Assembly: GCA_946122785.1 (NCBI GenBank)
Contig: CAMGYJ010000002.1
Location: forward strand, 18,202,492-18,266,491
DNA length: 64,000 bases
From: Linum tenue
Lineage: Eukaryota; Streptophyta; Magnoliopsida; Malpighiales; Linaceae
Reading direction: 5' to 3'
Shown: piece by piece, positions 1 to 12,567 of the stretch
How positions within the stretch are numbered: position 1 is the first letter of the stretch
Layout of the letters: the number at the start of each line of letters is the position of its first letter
Position numbers and translations under genes: made by a program
The notes under the pieces: generated by a model
Databases searched by the model: none
Seen by the model: only the letters and a program-made list of their open reading frames with translations
Told to the model about the DNA's origin: nothing

Positions 1-1369
1 TTAAACAACCAGAAACTCTGACATGTTCACGTAGGGATTCTTTTGCGGGAAATTGATCAGCTTCTTAAGGATTCTCATGGGTCTACGGTTATTTTTGTTG
101 GAAGATTAACGTAGTTGCTTATTTGGTGGCCTAAAAGTCTCTGTTTTTGTCACATCGTCTGTTATCGAGGTTCGACTATGTTTCTTTGTTACCTAGTCAA
201 TAGGCAAGTTCTATTGTACTCTCGAATGATGTTCAATCTCTCTAATCAAGAGATCTAATGGCAAAAAAAAAAAAATAGTTTCCTAAAAAAATGTCCAGCT
301 CAGATGCTCTTCATCTGGTAATTGCGGGAGATCGGTAAATGTTGGCTGCTTATTTTCTACCAAAATTAGGGTTCCTTCTCCCCAGTTGATCTAGGATAGT
401 GCATTGCTTCATTTTTCATCGTCAACCCTCTAGCTTCGCTTCTAGCTTTAGTGGCGTAGCCAGAAATTTGAATGAGAGGAGCTTACTTGAACCGTGATAA
501 TTTCGAGAGGGGGCTAAGTCCTTACTAAATGCTCTATTCTCTAAATTTGTTGCGAAGTTTACATGTAATCTTACTTACATTTACAACTTGAGGAGGCTAT
601 AGCCCCTCTTGATTTTAACCTAACTCCTGATCCATTGTCTAGCTCCAAAGCATATCATCATGGCCGTCAATTCGAGTTTGTGCGGACCGAAGAAAATCTA
701 GAATAGGAAGATGGTAAATGTGGGAGTAGCTTGTTTTCTCTCCTCTTTTGAGTTTAATGAAAATAAAATAGTTACTAACAACACTAATATCGTTAAGAAC
801 ACTATCATAATCATTAAAAAAAATAATCATTAACAATAACTCTAGTGTCGTTAACAATATATGTGCGTGTGATAAAAAAAAATTACAAATAGTTACTAAT
901 AAACTCTCGCAAAAGATTAAGAATAACGTTAGCATCATTGAAAATTCGACCTCTCCACAACCTTTCTCTCTCTATGTGACGGTTCAGTTGGTGGAGGAGA
1001 GATGATTTGGAAGAAATGAAGTACTGTAGCACATAAAAACCTCGTACCGTACCCATGATTTGCTTGACTACGTAGTACGTACTAGTCATCTACTGAAAAA
1101 TACTAGTTAGCATCAATCATAGCCATAACATCGTACGCAAGTAAACACAATCGATAGCTAGATCCGAGATAAAAAAACAAAAATGAAGAACATGAAGGAC
1201 GGTTGCAGAGCGCGAATCACATCGATTCGCGCGTACGTACGTCGTCCCTTGTGAATTGGAATTAATTTCCTTGCATGCGCAACAATGCATGGATAACATC
1301 TCCATCCTTGAGATTATACTGCACGTACACAAAAATTATGTCAGACGATATATATACCACCATACCTAG
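1..1369. other. No gene recognised
   Basis: AT-rich sequence with only short open frames in all directions. I saw no domain, repeat structure or inverted-repeat boundary that I can support here. Confidence 0.6.
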
Positions 1370-1377
1370 CTAGTTGC

Positions 1378-1378
<1 letters not shown>

Positions 1379-1414
<36 letters not shown>
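1379..1414. repeat. (GAAA)9 microsatellite
   Basis: Nine uninterrupted GAAA units. A simple sequence repeat, probably length-polymorphic. Confidence 0.95.
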
Positions 1415-1415
<1 letters not shown>

Positions 1416-1626
1416 TTATAGCTAGCTAGAGAGTTGATCAGTAGAAAGAAGGCCTGGCCGATGACCTGCTGAGCGGTCCGCCCCCATTCCAACTGGCGGC
1501 CTCTGCATATGAGACGGAGATCGTGGGCGACCAGCTCTTTCCATTCAGCGTATGCTACCATCAGTCTCTCGATCGGGGTGGCTGCGTTGATTCTGAACAG
1601 GATACTGCTACCGTCCTATTTTTATA
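1415..1626 (-). other. Weak coding-like segment with a TATA-like box
   Basis: On the minus strand an open frame begins with ATG at 1561 and reads MVAYAEWKELVAHD, followed by a basic stretch. It then runs into the GAAA microsatellite. About 55 bases upstream on the same strand is TATAAAAATAGG (1615-1626), a plausible TATA box. Base composition of 1440-1610 is richer in GC than the surroundings. I recognise no protein family. It could be a first exon, a gene remnant or chance. Confidence 0.15.
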
Positions 1627-2095
1627 CATACATACATACAAGCCTACGTTATAAACAAGAGTACGTGGTTGGTAGTACTGTTATCTTTTGGAGAATCGAT
1701 TGTGGAGAGAGCAATAACGTTCATGCGTACCAAGGCTGTCACTTTGACGATAAAATTCTGCGGCTCCTCCTCCTCCTAATGATCGTCCATTTTCCAGCTA
1801 GGGCTCGGCTAAACCACCAACAGGCTCGGACCCAGAGGCCAGAAAGTAGTAGCGCAGCAGAATTTATTAAGACTTCAACAGCAAACCAAAAGGGAAAACC
1901 TAATAAAAGAAAGATACATGCAATGTGAGACTGAGGATAACTAATCGCGGAAATCAGGAGCACCATTTTTGCCGGTTGCGGATATTCATCAATCGTCCTT
2001 GAATATATATATAATCCGTATCCCGAGCTAGTTGTTCGTATATTCAGATACCAAAATAAATTTGATTTTGCCCATTACTAAGTGAGGTAATTAAG

Positions 2096-2550
2096 GGGTC
2101 GTTTGGAGAATATGATTTAGGGCGTGGATTCATTGAATCCGTAGATTTTGTAGAAAGTTTAGTTTTTTTGTTGCTTTTTATATTGTGGATTTTAACTTTA
2201 GAGATTTCAAATCTCTAAAATCTATGGATATCAAATCTCTCATAATCAGAGATATTCTATATCTTGATTCGTGAGGATTTTTCTCCTACTTTTTCTCTTT
2301 CATTTATTTATTTATCATATTAAATATATTTATCGACAAATTTTTTAATATTTCTCGAACCACTCTAATATTTTATTAAGAATAAACATGTTATTTAATA
2401 TAAAATTAAATTTTATATTTTTATCGAATGTTAACAATCACAGTTATCAAACAATAAACATTTTAAAATCCATTTTCAACAATCCAAAGAGTTAAAAATT
2501 TTAGATTGTTGACAATCTCTAGATTTAAACTCATATTTTCCAAACGAGCC
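2096..2550. mobile_element. PIF/Harbinger-type MITE, copy 1
   Basis: About 455 bp, beginning GGGTCGTTTGGAGAA and ending in the inverse, TTTTCCAAACGAGCC. The same termini and similar interior recur at 2870-4555. The flanking triplets are AAG on both sides, unlike the TTA flanking copy 2. No coding capacity, so it would need a transposase from elsewhere. Confidence 0.75.
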
Positions 2551-2866
2551 AAGTATCGAGTTAATTTCAGGACGGAGACGGCCAATTTCAGGACACAACA
2601 CTGACCCTTTATATGAGCCAACCAAGATTTAACTGGTTCGCAATTTTAATCACACAAAAAAAAAAGTCAGAAAAAGAATTTTAACACAAACTAAGGACAT
2701 GTCACCTGAATTATTGATTTTATTTATGTTTCCTCTTCTTCGTGTTCCATATTTCATGTCGGCTTTACGTGGTTCGCTTTCGATTTTTACCCTAATTACT
2801 AACTTGAATTTAATGGAAAAAATTGTGATTTGTTTTGTGAGATAATTTGAATGATTTGTTAGATAC
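2551..2866. other. Nothing recognised
   Basis: AT-rich spacer between two MITE copies, without an open frame or repeat that I can identify. Confidence 0.5.
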
Positions 2867-3118
2867 TTAGGGTCGTTTGGAGAACAAGATTTGGATGATG
2901 GATTTATTGAATCTATAGATTTACCAAAATGTTATGTTTTTTTGTTACTTTTTGTATCGTGGATTGTAGTTTCAAAGATTTTATATCTCTAAAATCTAGA
3001 GATATTAAATCTCTCTCCTATTAGAGAGATTCTACATCTTGATTTTAGAGATTTTCTCCTTCCTACTATATCTCTTTCTTTTTTCATTTATCCCACTAAA
3101 TATCCTTACTAATATATT

Positions 3119-4335
3119 GGGTTAATTGCATGGTTGGTCACTGAGATTACAAAAAACGTGCACATCACTGGAAATATTTAAATCCAATCTTGGTCACTCA
3201 AATTATTTAAATGGTTCAAGTTTGGTCACTCTCCGTCCATTTCTGTTAACTCTAGCTTACGTGACAGTCAACTTTCATAGTTGACCGTTAAATATGTGAC
3301 GTGACAATTAAAAAATTATTAAAAATAAAAAAATTAATCTTTTACATTTTCCACCTCATTATTACATTAATTAAAAAACAAAAAAAAAATATTTTTTGTC
3401 CACTAGTAGAAAGAAGAAGGAAAAAATTCGTTTCATCCCTTACGCCCGCCGTTTCGCCCATTTCAAAATCCCAATGTCGATCCAGCACTCGCCGATTCCG
3501 GCGACATTCATTCTCCTCCTATTCGTACTGGGCCCTGCCGCCGCCGCCTCCGCCTTCCGGCACTAATCCGAATCCCTGGGGGCTGCAGGGCGCACTACCA
3601 CAACCGTCGTCGCAACGACCAGCTCTACTACAACAGCTGGAGGCTGAGGCAGCGTCAGAGGTGAATCGGCTGATGCCTCGAGGACGGCGAGCTGACGACG
3701 ACGGAGAGGACCACGAGAGCCGTCTCTCTCTTTTTCGTTCCCTTCTCCATTCGGATTTCCTCGCTCTCCCTCTGTTTTCCCCTTCTTCTTCTCCTCAACT
3801 GTCTCTGATTTCATCACTATCGCCGTTGCCTCCTTCTTGGTAGGGATTGCTGGGGATTGGAATGGAAATGGTTGGAGAAGGGTTAATGGTGGGGGGAACT
3901 GGGAAGAGAGGTCGGAAAAGAGTGGTGGGGGAAGAGTACGGAGGTTAGGGGAATAAATGTTACTTTTTTATGGTTAAAATAAATGTTATTTTATTTTGGG
4001 AATTTTTTCTTCTTTTTTTTCGTTAAATTTCTTCTTCTTTCTATCAGTGGACAAATTATATATATTTTTTATTTTTTAATTAATGTAATAATGAGGTGGA
4101 AATGTAAAAGATTATTTTTTTATTTTTAATAATTTTTTAATTGCCACATCACATATTTAACGGTCAACTATGAAAGTTGACTGCCACGTAAGCTAGAGTT
4201 AACGGAAATGGACGGAGAGTGACCAAACTTGAACCATTTAAATAATTTGAGTGACCAATATTAGATTTAAATATTTCCAGTGACCAAACGTGAACTTTTT
4301 TTGTAATCTCAGTGACCAACCATGCAATTAAACCC
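3119..4335. mobile_element. Non-autonomous Mutator-like element with long terminal inverted repeats
   Basis: The ends are inverted repeats of about 270 bp. The left one starts GGGTTAATTGCATGGTTGG and the right one ends with its complement. The 9-bp duplication TAATATATT lies at 3110-3118 and 4336-4344, exactly as expected for Mutator-like elements. The ~600-bp interior (about 3400-3960) is GC-richer than the repeats and looks captured. The repeats resemble those at 20187-31501 and 57247-60491, so this is one family. Confidence 0.9.
3474..3566 (+). other. Possible captured signal-peptide exon inside the Mutator-like element
   Basis: A 30-codon frame starting MSIQHSPIPATF, followed by a Leu/Val-rich core (ILLLFVLG) and an Ala-rich stretch. 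This is the layout of a secretory signal peptide with an AxA cleavage site, after which the frame stops. It lies in the GC-rich interior of the element, where Pack-MULEs carry captured host exons. No parent gene is recognised and the fragment is too short to be a gene on its own. Confidence 0.3.
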
Positions 4336-4558
4336 TAATATATTTTTCAATATTTTTCGAGCCAATTTAATTATTTTGGTTAAGGATAAACATGTCATTT
4401 CATAAAAAAATATAATTACTTTTTTTATTAAATATTAGCAATCGCAGTTATCAAACAATGAACATTTTCAAATATGTTTTCAACAATCCGAAGAGTTCAA
4501 ATCTTTGGATTGTTTAGAATTTAGAGATTTAGACTTTGATTCTCCAGACGAGCCCTTA

Positions 4559-5267
4559 GATCTTTTGGTGATGGGTTATTTGCAGGGTCGGCCAAGAGGG
4601 TGTGCTGGTCCGCCCTCCGGCACAGGGCCTCCGAATATTGGGGGCCTCCACTTAGATCCGTTAGTTACCGACCGTATATTGTAGTTTGTATTTTTAGTGT
4701 ATGATTGAAAATGATGAGTTTAATATATAATTTTAGCTATAATAACAATTGAAAATGATCTAATATAGAATACGATAATTAGAGAGATAATAGATAAAAA
4801 AAATTAAACAATATAGAAAGGTATTATATTATAACCATTTTAGTTTTATTATAGTTAAAAGTCAATTTGCACCATAAACAGGGCCTCCACGATTCATTAG
4901 ACTGTCCCGCACCCACCTCTTGAGCAATTGGACTATTTTCATTTCTCCATTCCATTTTTGCGCTATATCAATTTTCTCTTCCCTCCATATTCACTTTCCT
5001 CCCTACTAGGAGTGGGAATTGGGTCTTGTTTTCTTGGTCAAACTGGAAACATGATTGTTTATTCCTTTTGTAATCATTTTTTGAACTAATGTATCTTTTT
5101 ATAATTTTTTAATAATTTTTATTTTTAATAAATTTCTGGAGAAAAAATTTTAGGACCACACTTTAAATTTTTGAACAGGGCTTTGAGCTGCTTGAAAGCC
5201 GACATGGAATGTCTTTAAATGGTATCGGGTGTCTTATAGATGTCAGATATATTTGAGAGGAACAATT
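4559..5267. other. No gene; possible repeat relic
   Basis: AT-rich. The motif GGGCCTCC occurs three times between 4620 and 4890, in a context seen in some plant repeats, but no clean termini or target duplication was found. Confidence 0.3.
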
Positions 5268-5275
5268 GTGACGAA

Positions 5276-5750
5276 TAGGATGACAATTTAGACCTGATCC
5301 GTTTTACCCTATTTGTTTTGCTTATTTTGGGGCGGGTTCGACCCATCGCGTAGGCGCGGCGGGGCGGGAATGGGTACCTCTCATCGATCCAACCTCACCT
5401 GACCCACCCCATTCTCGACTTATTCTTGCCTAAATTACATGTGATCTTAGTAAAATTACTTAGGATTTTCCTTTTATTGCATCATATTTTAGCTACGATA
5501 AAGTTGTAAATTAGTAAAAATCTCAATTTCTCTAATAATTTAACTACATTTACCATATTATGATTTGTTTCTTGTTATCATAATGAAAATAATGAAAATT
5601 TTTACTATTTTCTATATAAATTACATACTCATGGGTCGACCTATCCCGACCTGTGCCCCATAATAAATTATCCAACCTAGACCCAACCTGCCATGGGGCG
5701 GGTATGGGTATCGAGATACCCGTCCGAGACCTGCACTATTGCTATTCCTA
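5276..5750. mobile_element. hAT-type non-autonomous element
   Basis: Termini are TAGGATGACAATTTAG and GCTATTCCTA. The flanking 8-mers are GTGACGAA (5268-5275) and GTGTCGAA (5751-5758), matching at 7 of 8 bases. The subterminal regions are rich in GGGTACC/GGGCGGGT motifs, as in the other hAT-type elements of this window. No coding capacity. Confidence 0.8.
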
Positions 5751-5758
5751 GTGTCGAA

Positions 5759-6823
5759 TGCCCGAAGGACGGCTCTTTAACGAGGAATCATAACCTTCAC
5801 AACGGAACTCTAAACAAATTAACTTGTATATTGAAATGGATTTGATTTAATCACGCTATTATCCCAACCGAATCATAATGTTTAACACAATTAATCCCTC
5901 TGAATTCTGATGCACATATCCGCGAAGGTACGTACTAATTTCTAAGACTAGTCAAATCTCGCATGGCGTTTGGTACGAACGTATAATTGATAGAGAATAT
6001 TCTCTGTATTCAAATTCAAGCTTAAACGATGACTAATTCTTCCTTAATTTCAATCTCTTTCTGCTTTCCTTTGTGGCCTCTTCTGTGCAACAAGCGCCAA
6101 GATATGTCTTCTATCTACAAGACCAGGCCTTTAGTTTTGTTTTTGGTGAAAAGATGTTAAGTTAATCGTGGGAACAGAAAAGAAGCGTGTATATTGTATG
6201 TTTTATATTTGGTAGTTGGATATATCTTCTTGTATTTCGAATTAAATTATTGTGATTCGATATCTCGATCTAATACAATTCAACTCGAAGTAATGTACGA
6301 AAATCTTCATAATAGTTAAAGAAATGTGTCCCAATTGAAAATTGGATAGGACATAATTGATATCAAATGCACTTTCGGACATATCTTCAGCTCCTCGATT
6401 TATCTTTATTTTCGTAATGGTTCTATACTCAAATTCATTCTAATTCTTAACTAGATTGAACTATACATGCTTACATCGCTAAAACATTGGTAACTAAAAT
6501 TAGTTTTTACCACAATACTTGGTGTTTAGGCTACAAATCTTTGCTATACACCTACATAAAATTACACCTTACAGTATTGAATTTTAATTGATACATACAA
6601 AGTGTTACAAGGTCTCACCAAAACTCCACCCCAACAATTTATGGATTGTTTGCTTTGCTTCATGGATTTGGGTGATTTATTAGGTCCCAAATACATTTCG
6701 TAATGGATTTGTGTTAATTTCATTGTTTGTTTAATGAATTGTGGAGTATCAAATTTATGGGGCATATAGACTTAGAGGGTTCAACAAACGAACAATAGAT
6801 CTTTTTCAAATTTACAATTTATC
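5759..6823. other. Nothing recognised
   Basis: AT-rich sequence without convincing open frames, repeats or termini. Confidence 0.5.
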
Positions 6824-7104
6824 AGAACTCTCGTAAATTTATATTCTCTTATCGTTGGTCGGTGGTTGATCGGCTGACATCCCTTCCTTTTCGTTTCAGC
6901 CTGAAAAGATTTATTTTTGTACACTATATCTGTTGTTTCCCTTTTGTGGAGAATATCTATGCCAATAAAAAAAGATAGTTAAAAATTAACACCCTAAATT
7001 TTTAAATTTAACGGCCTAACTTAAATAAGTTGACATTTTTATCCTCAAAATATTCTCAATCTCTAACCAAATTCCAAAAAAAAATAATCCAAAAACAGAG
7101 AACT

Positions 7105-7444
7105 AGGCCTAGACGTCAGCCGTCGCCCTAGGATCCCCATCGTCGGCGAACAAGTCCTCACCCGTTGCCTTTCACCCTGGAAGTCCTCGCCCGTCGTCGC
7201 CGTTCGCCTGGAATTCCTCGCCAGTCGTTGCCGTTCGCCTGAAAGTCCTCTTGACGGTTGCTCCGCTGCTCAGTCCACCCTGTCAACGGCGCCAATTCCA
7301 GGAATATGAAAAATCAGTCAAGACTTTTTGATTTGTTAATAGTTTCCCGCAATTTTGATTCCCGCTCCCGGACAAGACATTTGCTCGGTCATTGTTCGAC
7401 GAAATGTCACAATGAATTGTGGGTGGAAGATGGGAACGATGAAG
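7105..7444. other. GC-rich captured-looking segment, left part
   Basis: Contains repeated GTCGCCGTTCGCCTGGAA-like phrases and an open frame interrupted by the Copia insertion. It continues beyond the insertion at 13321. No protein family is recognised. Confidence 0.3.
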
Positions 7445-8176
7445 TGTTAGAAACGGAACAACAACAAGATGAGGATACCGAATCTGGAGCTGAGTCGCGG
7501 ACTAGGTCGCTTTCTTTAAGACGTTCGCGGCACTGCCCTCGATGCGCACGGCAGACTATCAACCGGTCGTCTCCAGGATAAAACAGCTCCTCTGTGTACT
7601 CGCGGTTTTGTGCGAAAACCGGAGCTCTCTGAACACTCTCTCTATTGTGTTTATGCTCGTTGTGGTGTGTTTAGAGGGGTTGGGGAGGCGGCTATTTATA
7701 GGAGCCGAACCCCTAGGAATATACCCTCTTGCTTGCGAATAAGTCGGATTAATTAAGGAAGATAATTACTTCCTTAATTAAAACCGTCGGTTAGGATAAA
7801 TCCTGCGGAGATTATCCTTCGAATATTCCTTTTCAATCGATTATCCCTTGGAATATTCCTCAGAGTAACCGATTAATAATTAATTATTAAATAATTAATT
7901 TCGTTCGGAATTTCTCCAAAAAATATTTATATAGTCTCAAGTGATCCATCCATCCATCCATCCAACCGACCGACCGACCGGTCGGTCGGACGGACGACGC
8001 GCGTGGTGGTCCGTTAGGTCCTCCCTCTCCCACAAAAGTGGGTCACCCCAAGGGGCATGCCCTTAGGAGAGAGGCTCCTATCTTTATACTCATTTCACCA
8101 AGTAAAACTACCAATGTGGTAGTTTTTCCACTTGAGACTCTATAGCTTTCAAAGCTATTCATACACATTTCCAACA
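7445..8176 (-). repeat. Copia 3' LTR (minus orientation)
   Basis: 732 bp. Carries TATAAATAG on the minus strand, an AT-rich palindromic stretch near 7878-7900, a (TCCA)n tract and a GACC/GGTC palindrome near 7963-7992. Confidence 0.95.
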
Positions 8177-8187
8177 ATCCCCCACTT
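8177..8187 (-). other. Polypurine tract
   Basis: On the minus strand, AAGTGGGGGAT immediately precedes the TG of the 3' LTR. This is the usual position of the plus-strand primer. Confidence 0.85.
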
Positions 8188-8667
8188 GAATAGTTTTGAA
8201 ACTATCTCTGAGCATCAACAGTTCCATAAGATCGGGCATAAGCTAAGGTATCGCGAAGATTTGAACCTTAGCGTAGTGGTTACACTTCCGATTTCATAAG
8301 GGTGACTCGTAGTCTTGAACCCTATCTCAGACAGTGTAGCACACCGGATCTTTTCATTGAGTTGTGTTCTCTTCTTAGCCCGTGCGTTTATGGCCTTGCA
8401 CGTTATCCTGGTTTAGTGAACGCTCTAGCAACTTTGTGCCTCTCAAAGTTCCATAGGGAGCGGCCCCACTCCCACATTCACATAGGTGAGTCTATCAGGA
8501 GTACCCCCAAAGTAAAGTACTCCACCCCAAATAGGGTATAGATCTCATTAAGAGTTATTAACTCAACCTCCATTGCTTTGGGATTCATGCTTCATTATGC
8601 ATGAACTTTTCGCATACTACTCATGACTTGTTATTACCCATTGAACCCATTTCTTGGGATCTCCAGT
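8188..8667 (-). other. Untranslated 3' region of the Copia element
   Basis: Sequence between the end of the pol frame and the polypurine tract. No coding signal is apparent. Confidence 0.6.
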
Positions 8668-11600
8668 CTATTGGGTCGGGTTACCATCACTTGTAGTCCG
8701 TGGTTCGGTAGGCATAAGTCCCATACCCTTGGCGGTATTCTGGACTTTCTCTCTAGGTAATCCTTTCGTCAAAGGATCAGCTAGATTCTGTTCGGATCTT
8801 ATATGATCCACCCTCACTGCTCCTATCGTTAGGAGTTCTCTAACAGTACTGTGCTTACGACGAATCTGTCGTTTCTTTCCGTTATAGAACCGGTTCTCAA
8901 CTTTAGCGATAGCTGCGGTACTATCACAATGTATCAATACCGGAGGGACCGGGCTTTCCCATAGGGGAATCTCTGACAACAATCCTCTCAACCAACTTGC
9001 TTCTTCACTAGCCGTTGCTAGTGCTATCATCTCTGATTCCATAGTTGATTGAGCTAGGATTGTTTGTTTCTTTGACTTCCAAGACACAGCTCCACCAGCG
9101 ATGTTAAAAACATATCCGCTGGTTGCCTTGGAGTCATCTGATAGGGTATTCCAATCCGCATCACTATACCCTTCTAGTACAGCGGGAAACCTTTGATAGT
9201 GTATACCAAGGTTTGCTGTTCTCTTGAGGTATCTCATGACCCTCTCTATAGCATTCCAATGCTCTCTACTAGGACAGCTGTTAAACCTGCCAAGCAATCC
9301 CACGACATATGCAATGTCTGGTCGAGTGTAATCCGCAGCATAACGGAGACTGCCAATGATGCTAGCATATTCTGTTTGTCTTACACTGTCTCCAGTGTTC
9401 TTGAATAGCTTTACACTAGCATCATACGGAGTACACGCAGGTTTACAGTCGAAATAGTTATACTTCTTCAAGATCTTCTCTATGTAACTAGATTGATCTA
9501 GAGAATAACCATTTGCTGTTCTAGTTATCTGGATTCCAAGCATAAACTTTGCTTCTCCCAGATCTTTCACCTCAAAGCTCTCTTTTAACATGGCTTTCGC
9601 TTCATTGACCACGTGAATATTTGTACCAAATATCAACATGTCATCTACATACAAACATATGATAGTGCAAGTGCTATTCTCTGTCTTGCAGTAAATACAC
9701 TTGTCACTTTCATTCACCTTAAAGCCATGTGAGAGAACGAGAGTGTCAAACTTCTCATGCCACTGTTTTGGAGCCTGTTTCAAACCATATAATGATTTGT
9801 CCAACTTACAGACTTTCGAGGCATGTTCAGGGATAACAAACCCTTCTGGTTGTTCCATATAGATTTCTTCATCTAGATCACCGTTCAAAAAAGCAGTCTT
9901 AACATCCATTTGGTGTACCACGAGATTGTTCAAGGCAGCAAGAGCAATCATGACACGAATGGATGTTATTCTAGATACTGGTGAATAGGTGTCGAAGAAA
10001 TCTATATTCTCTCTCTGCCTGTAGCCCTTGACTACTAGGCGAGCTCGGAACCTTTCGATTGCACCATCAGGTTTCCGTTTCGTTTTTAGAACCCATTTAT
10101 TACCTAAGACTTTGCAGCCAGGAGGTAAGTCTGTTAGATGCCAAGTCTTATTAGCCTCTAACGATTCCATTTCATCTATAACGGCCTCATTCCAAAAGTC
10201 TGCATCTATGGAAGTTAGTGCTTCCTGCAAACTTTTTGGATCCTCTAGGGTGTATACTGTAGTAAAGTCATCACCAAAATCTTTAGAGATTCTAGCTCTT
10301 TTACTTCTTATGAGTTCATCCTCAGATCCAACACCCCCACTTGTTCCGTTATCTCTAATAGCGGGTAGTACATTACCCCCACTATTTCTCGTTTTAAATG
10401 GAAATCGTGTCTCAAAGAAATCAGCATCAATGGATTCTATTACTGTACGAGCATTCAAATCATAGAATCTATATGCCTTACTATTGGCCGCATAGCCAAC
10501 GAAGACACATTCATATGCTCGACTAGCCAACTTAACCCTCTTAGGATCAGGAATTCTTACGTAGGCCAAACAGCCCCACGTTCTTAAATAGGACAGATTA
10601 GGTGGCTTATTCTTCAAGATCTCATAGGGTGATTCTTTTCTATTTGTTTTTGGAAGACGATTTAGCACATAGCAAACCGTCAACTAAATATCACCCCACC
10701 AAGAAGAAGAAGCTCCAGAATTGAGCATAATAGCCACAACTAATTCTGTAAATGTCCTATTTTTCCGCTCAGCTTTACCATTCATCTCTGGTGAATATGG
10801 TGAGCTATAGAATTCCTTGAAGGGATTAGAGTCATACTCTGATCCTCTATCGCTCCTAAGTCTTTTTATCTTTCGATTGCACTGATTTTCGAATTCAACC
10901 ACAAATACCTTGAACATGTCAAGGGCTTCACTTTTGTTTTTCATCAAATAAACAAAGCAATAATCAGAGCAATCATCTATGAAAGTGATAAAGTATCTCT
11001 TGCCAGACCTAGTTAACGTCCCATCTAGTTCACAAATATCAGAATGAATCAGATCTAAGGGTTCTGATTCTCTACTCACAGATTTATGGGGCGTTTTCGT
11101 TATTTTAGCTTGGCTACAGAAATCACATTTATCAAATTCATTCATTGAGAGTTTAGGGATATGTCCTAGCTTGCTTAAATTCTTCACAATTCGTGTGTTC
11201 ACATGACAAAGACGAGCATGCCAAACATTCAAATCACACACCATGTAAACTGAAGAATTCATCTTATTAATTTCGACATTCAACTTGAACATCCCATTAC
11301 ATGCATATCCCTTTCCCACAAAACTCCCATTCTTAGTAAGGGTATACAAGTCTGCCCCAATAGATTGATTAAACCCAGCCTTATTAAGAAGATATCCCGA
11401 CACAAGATTCTTCCTTATCTCTGGAGTGTGCAACACATCCTTGAGCACCATCTTCTTCCCAGAGGTGAAGTTCAGCTCCACTTCACCAGAACCAGCAACC
11501 ATAGTGGTGTGAGTAGTCCCCAACAACACTTTCTTGTCAGCAGGTGCTTCTTCGTATGTTTTAAACATAGCACGATTGTTGCATACATGCTTCGATGCAC

Positions 11601-12567
11601 CTGTATCCAGCCACCATCCTTCTGAGTCACCGGTGAGGTTAACTTCAGCGATCATATCTGTGATCATGGCTACCAAATCCTCTTCTGTCAAGTTAACCCT
11701 GGCCGCAGCGGCGGGGTTATGCTTGTTCCTGCACCTTTTTGCCATATGACCCGGTTTTCCGCAGTTAAAGCAGATAAACGGTGGGTCATTCTTAGAGGTT
11801 TGGGCCATGACCCTTTGGTTACCTCGAGAGGCACCATTCTGGTGGGGGCGGACCTGCTGGTTCTTACCCTTAAACCCTTTCTGGTTAGGTTTAAGAGCTC
11901 TAGGGGTGGGTCGTTTAGCAGTGACGACCATCACCTCTTCTTTCATATCCTGCTTGTGGGACTCTTCCTCAATCCTTAGGCGAGTAATCAAACTTTCCAG
12001 TGAAAATTTTTTGGTTTTATGCCTAAGCATATTCTTAAAATCTTTCCACGAAGGGGGCAGCTTATCAATAATGCAAGCAACTTGAAATTGATCGTCTAGA
12101 GGCATACCTTCAGAGACGATCTCGTGAGCTATTTTCTGAAGTTCGTGGGACTGAACTTCGACAGACTTGTCATCCACCATCTGATAGCGCAGGTAGCGGC
12201 TGACAGCATACTTCTTAGCTCCAGCCTCCTCCGTGTCGTACTTCTTTTGGAGCGCATCCCAGACCATCATTGCGGTGTTCTTGCTGTCCGCATAGTAGTC
12301 GTAGAGGTCGTCTGCCAGGCCGTTGAGGATGTAGCCCTTGCATAGGAATTCATGCTCCCTTTCCTTAGCAGCAGCAGTCCTCTCCTCATCGGTCGCTTCT
12401 TCCGGCAGCTCGACGAGCATGCTAGTGAGGCAGTGTGCCAACTTCTTGGTCGTCAGGTAAAACTCCATCTTTTGTTTCCAGCGACGAAAGTTGACTCCAA
12501 CGAAGCGAAACGGTCGATTGATATCGACAGCACCAGATCCGGCCATGTTGTTCTGTTCAGTCGACAT
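8668..12567 (-). pseudogene. Copia gag-pol polyprotein, interrupted by one amber codon
   Basis: A single frame of about 1,299 codons starting MSTEQNN at 12567. In order it shows a UBN2-type gag, a CCHC knuckle CFNCGKPGHMAKRC (~265), protease WWLDTGASKHV (~316), an HHCC-type zinc region and an integrase core with D (HSDIC), D (SDRGSEY) and E (PEMNGKAERKN), then reverse transcriptase with YVDD (~974) and RNase H. A TAG at 10684-10686 splits it after residue 627; the downstream part continues in the same frame. About a dozen residues usually present before PYSPE in integrase appear to be missing. The polyprotein would make viral-like particles and integrate cDNA, but this copy is probably inactive on its own. 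Confidence 0.9.

Larger units (their letters stand above)
2870..4555. mobile_element. PIF/Harbinger-type MITE, copy 2, split by a Mutator-like element
   Basis: Starts GGGTCGTTTGGAGAA, ends TTCTCCAGACGAGCCC, and is flanked by TTA at 2867-2869 and 4556-4558. TTA is the usual PIF/Harbinger target duplication. Without the nested 3110-4335 insertion it is about 460 bp, the same as copy 1. No coding capacity. Confidence 0.85.

Noticed and set aside
3301..3843. A 180-codon protein gene
   Set aside because: It starts within the AT-rich terminal repeat of a Mutator-like element and crosses into captured sequence; composition is low complexity and no family fits.
10684..10686. Programmed stop-codon read-through in Copia pol
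   Set aside because: The position between integrase and reverse transcriptase is not a known read-through site, and one base change from Leu explains it.
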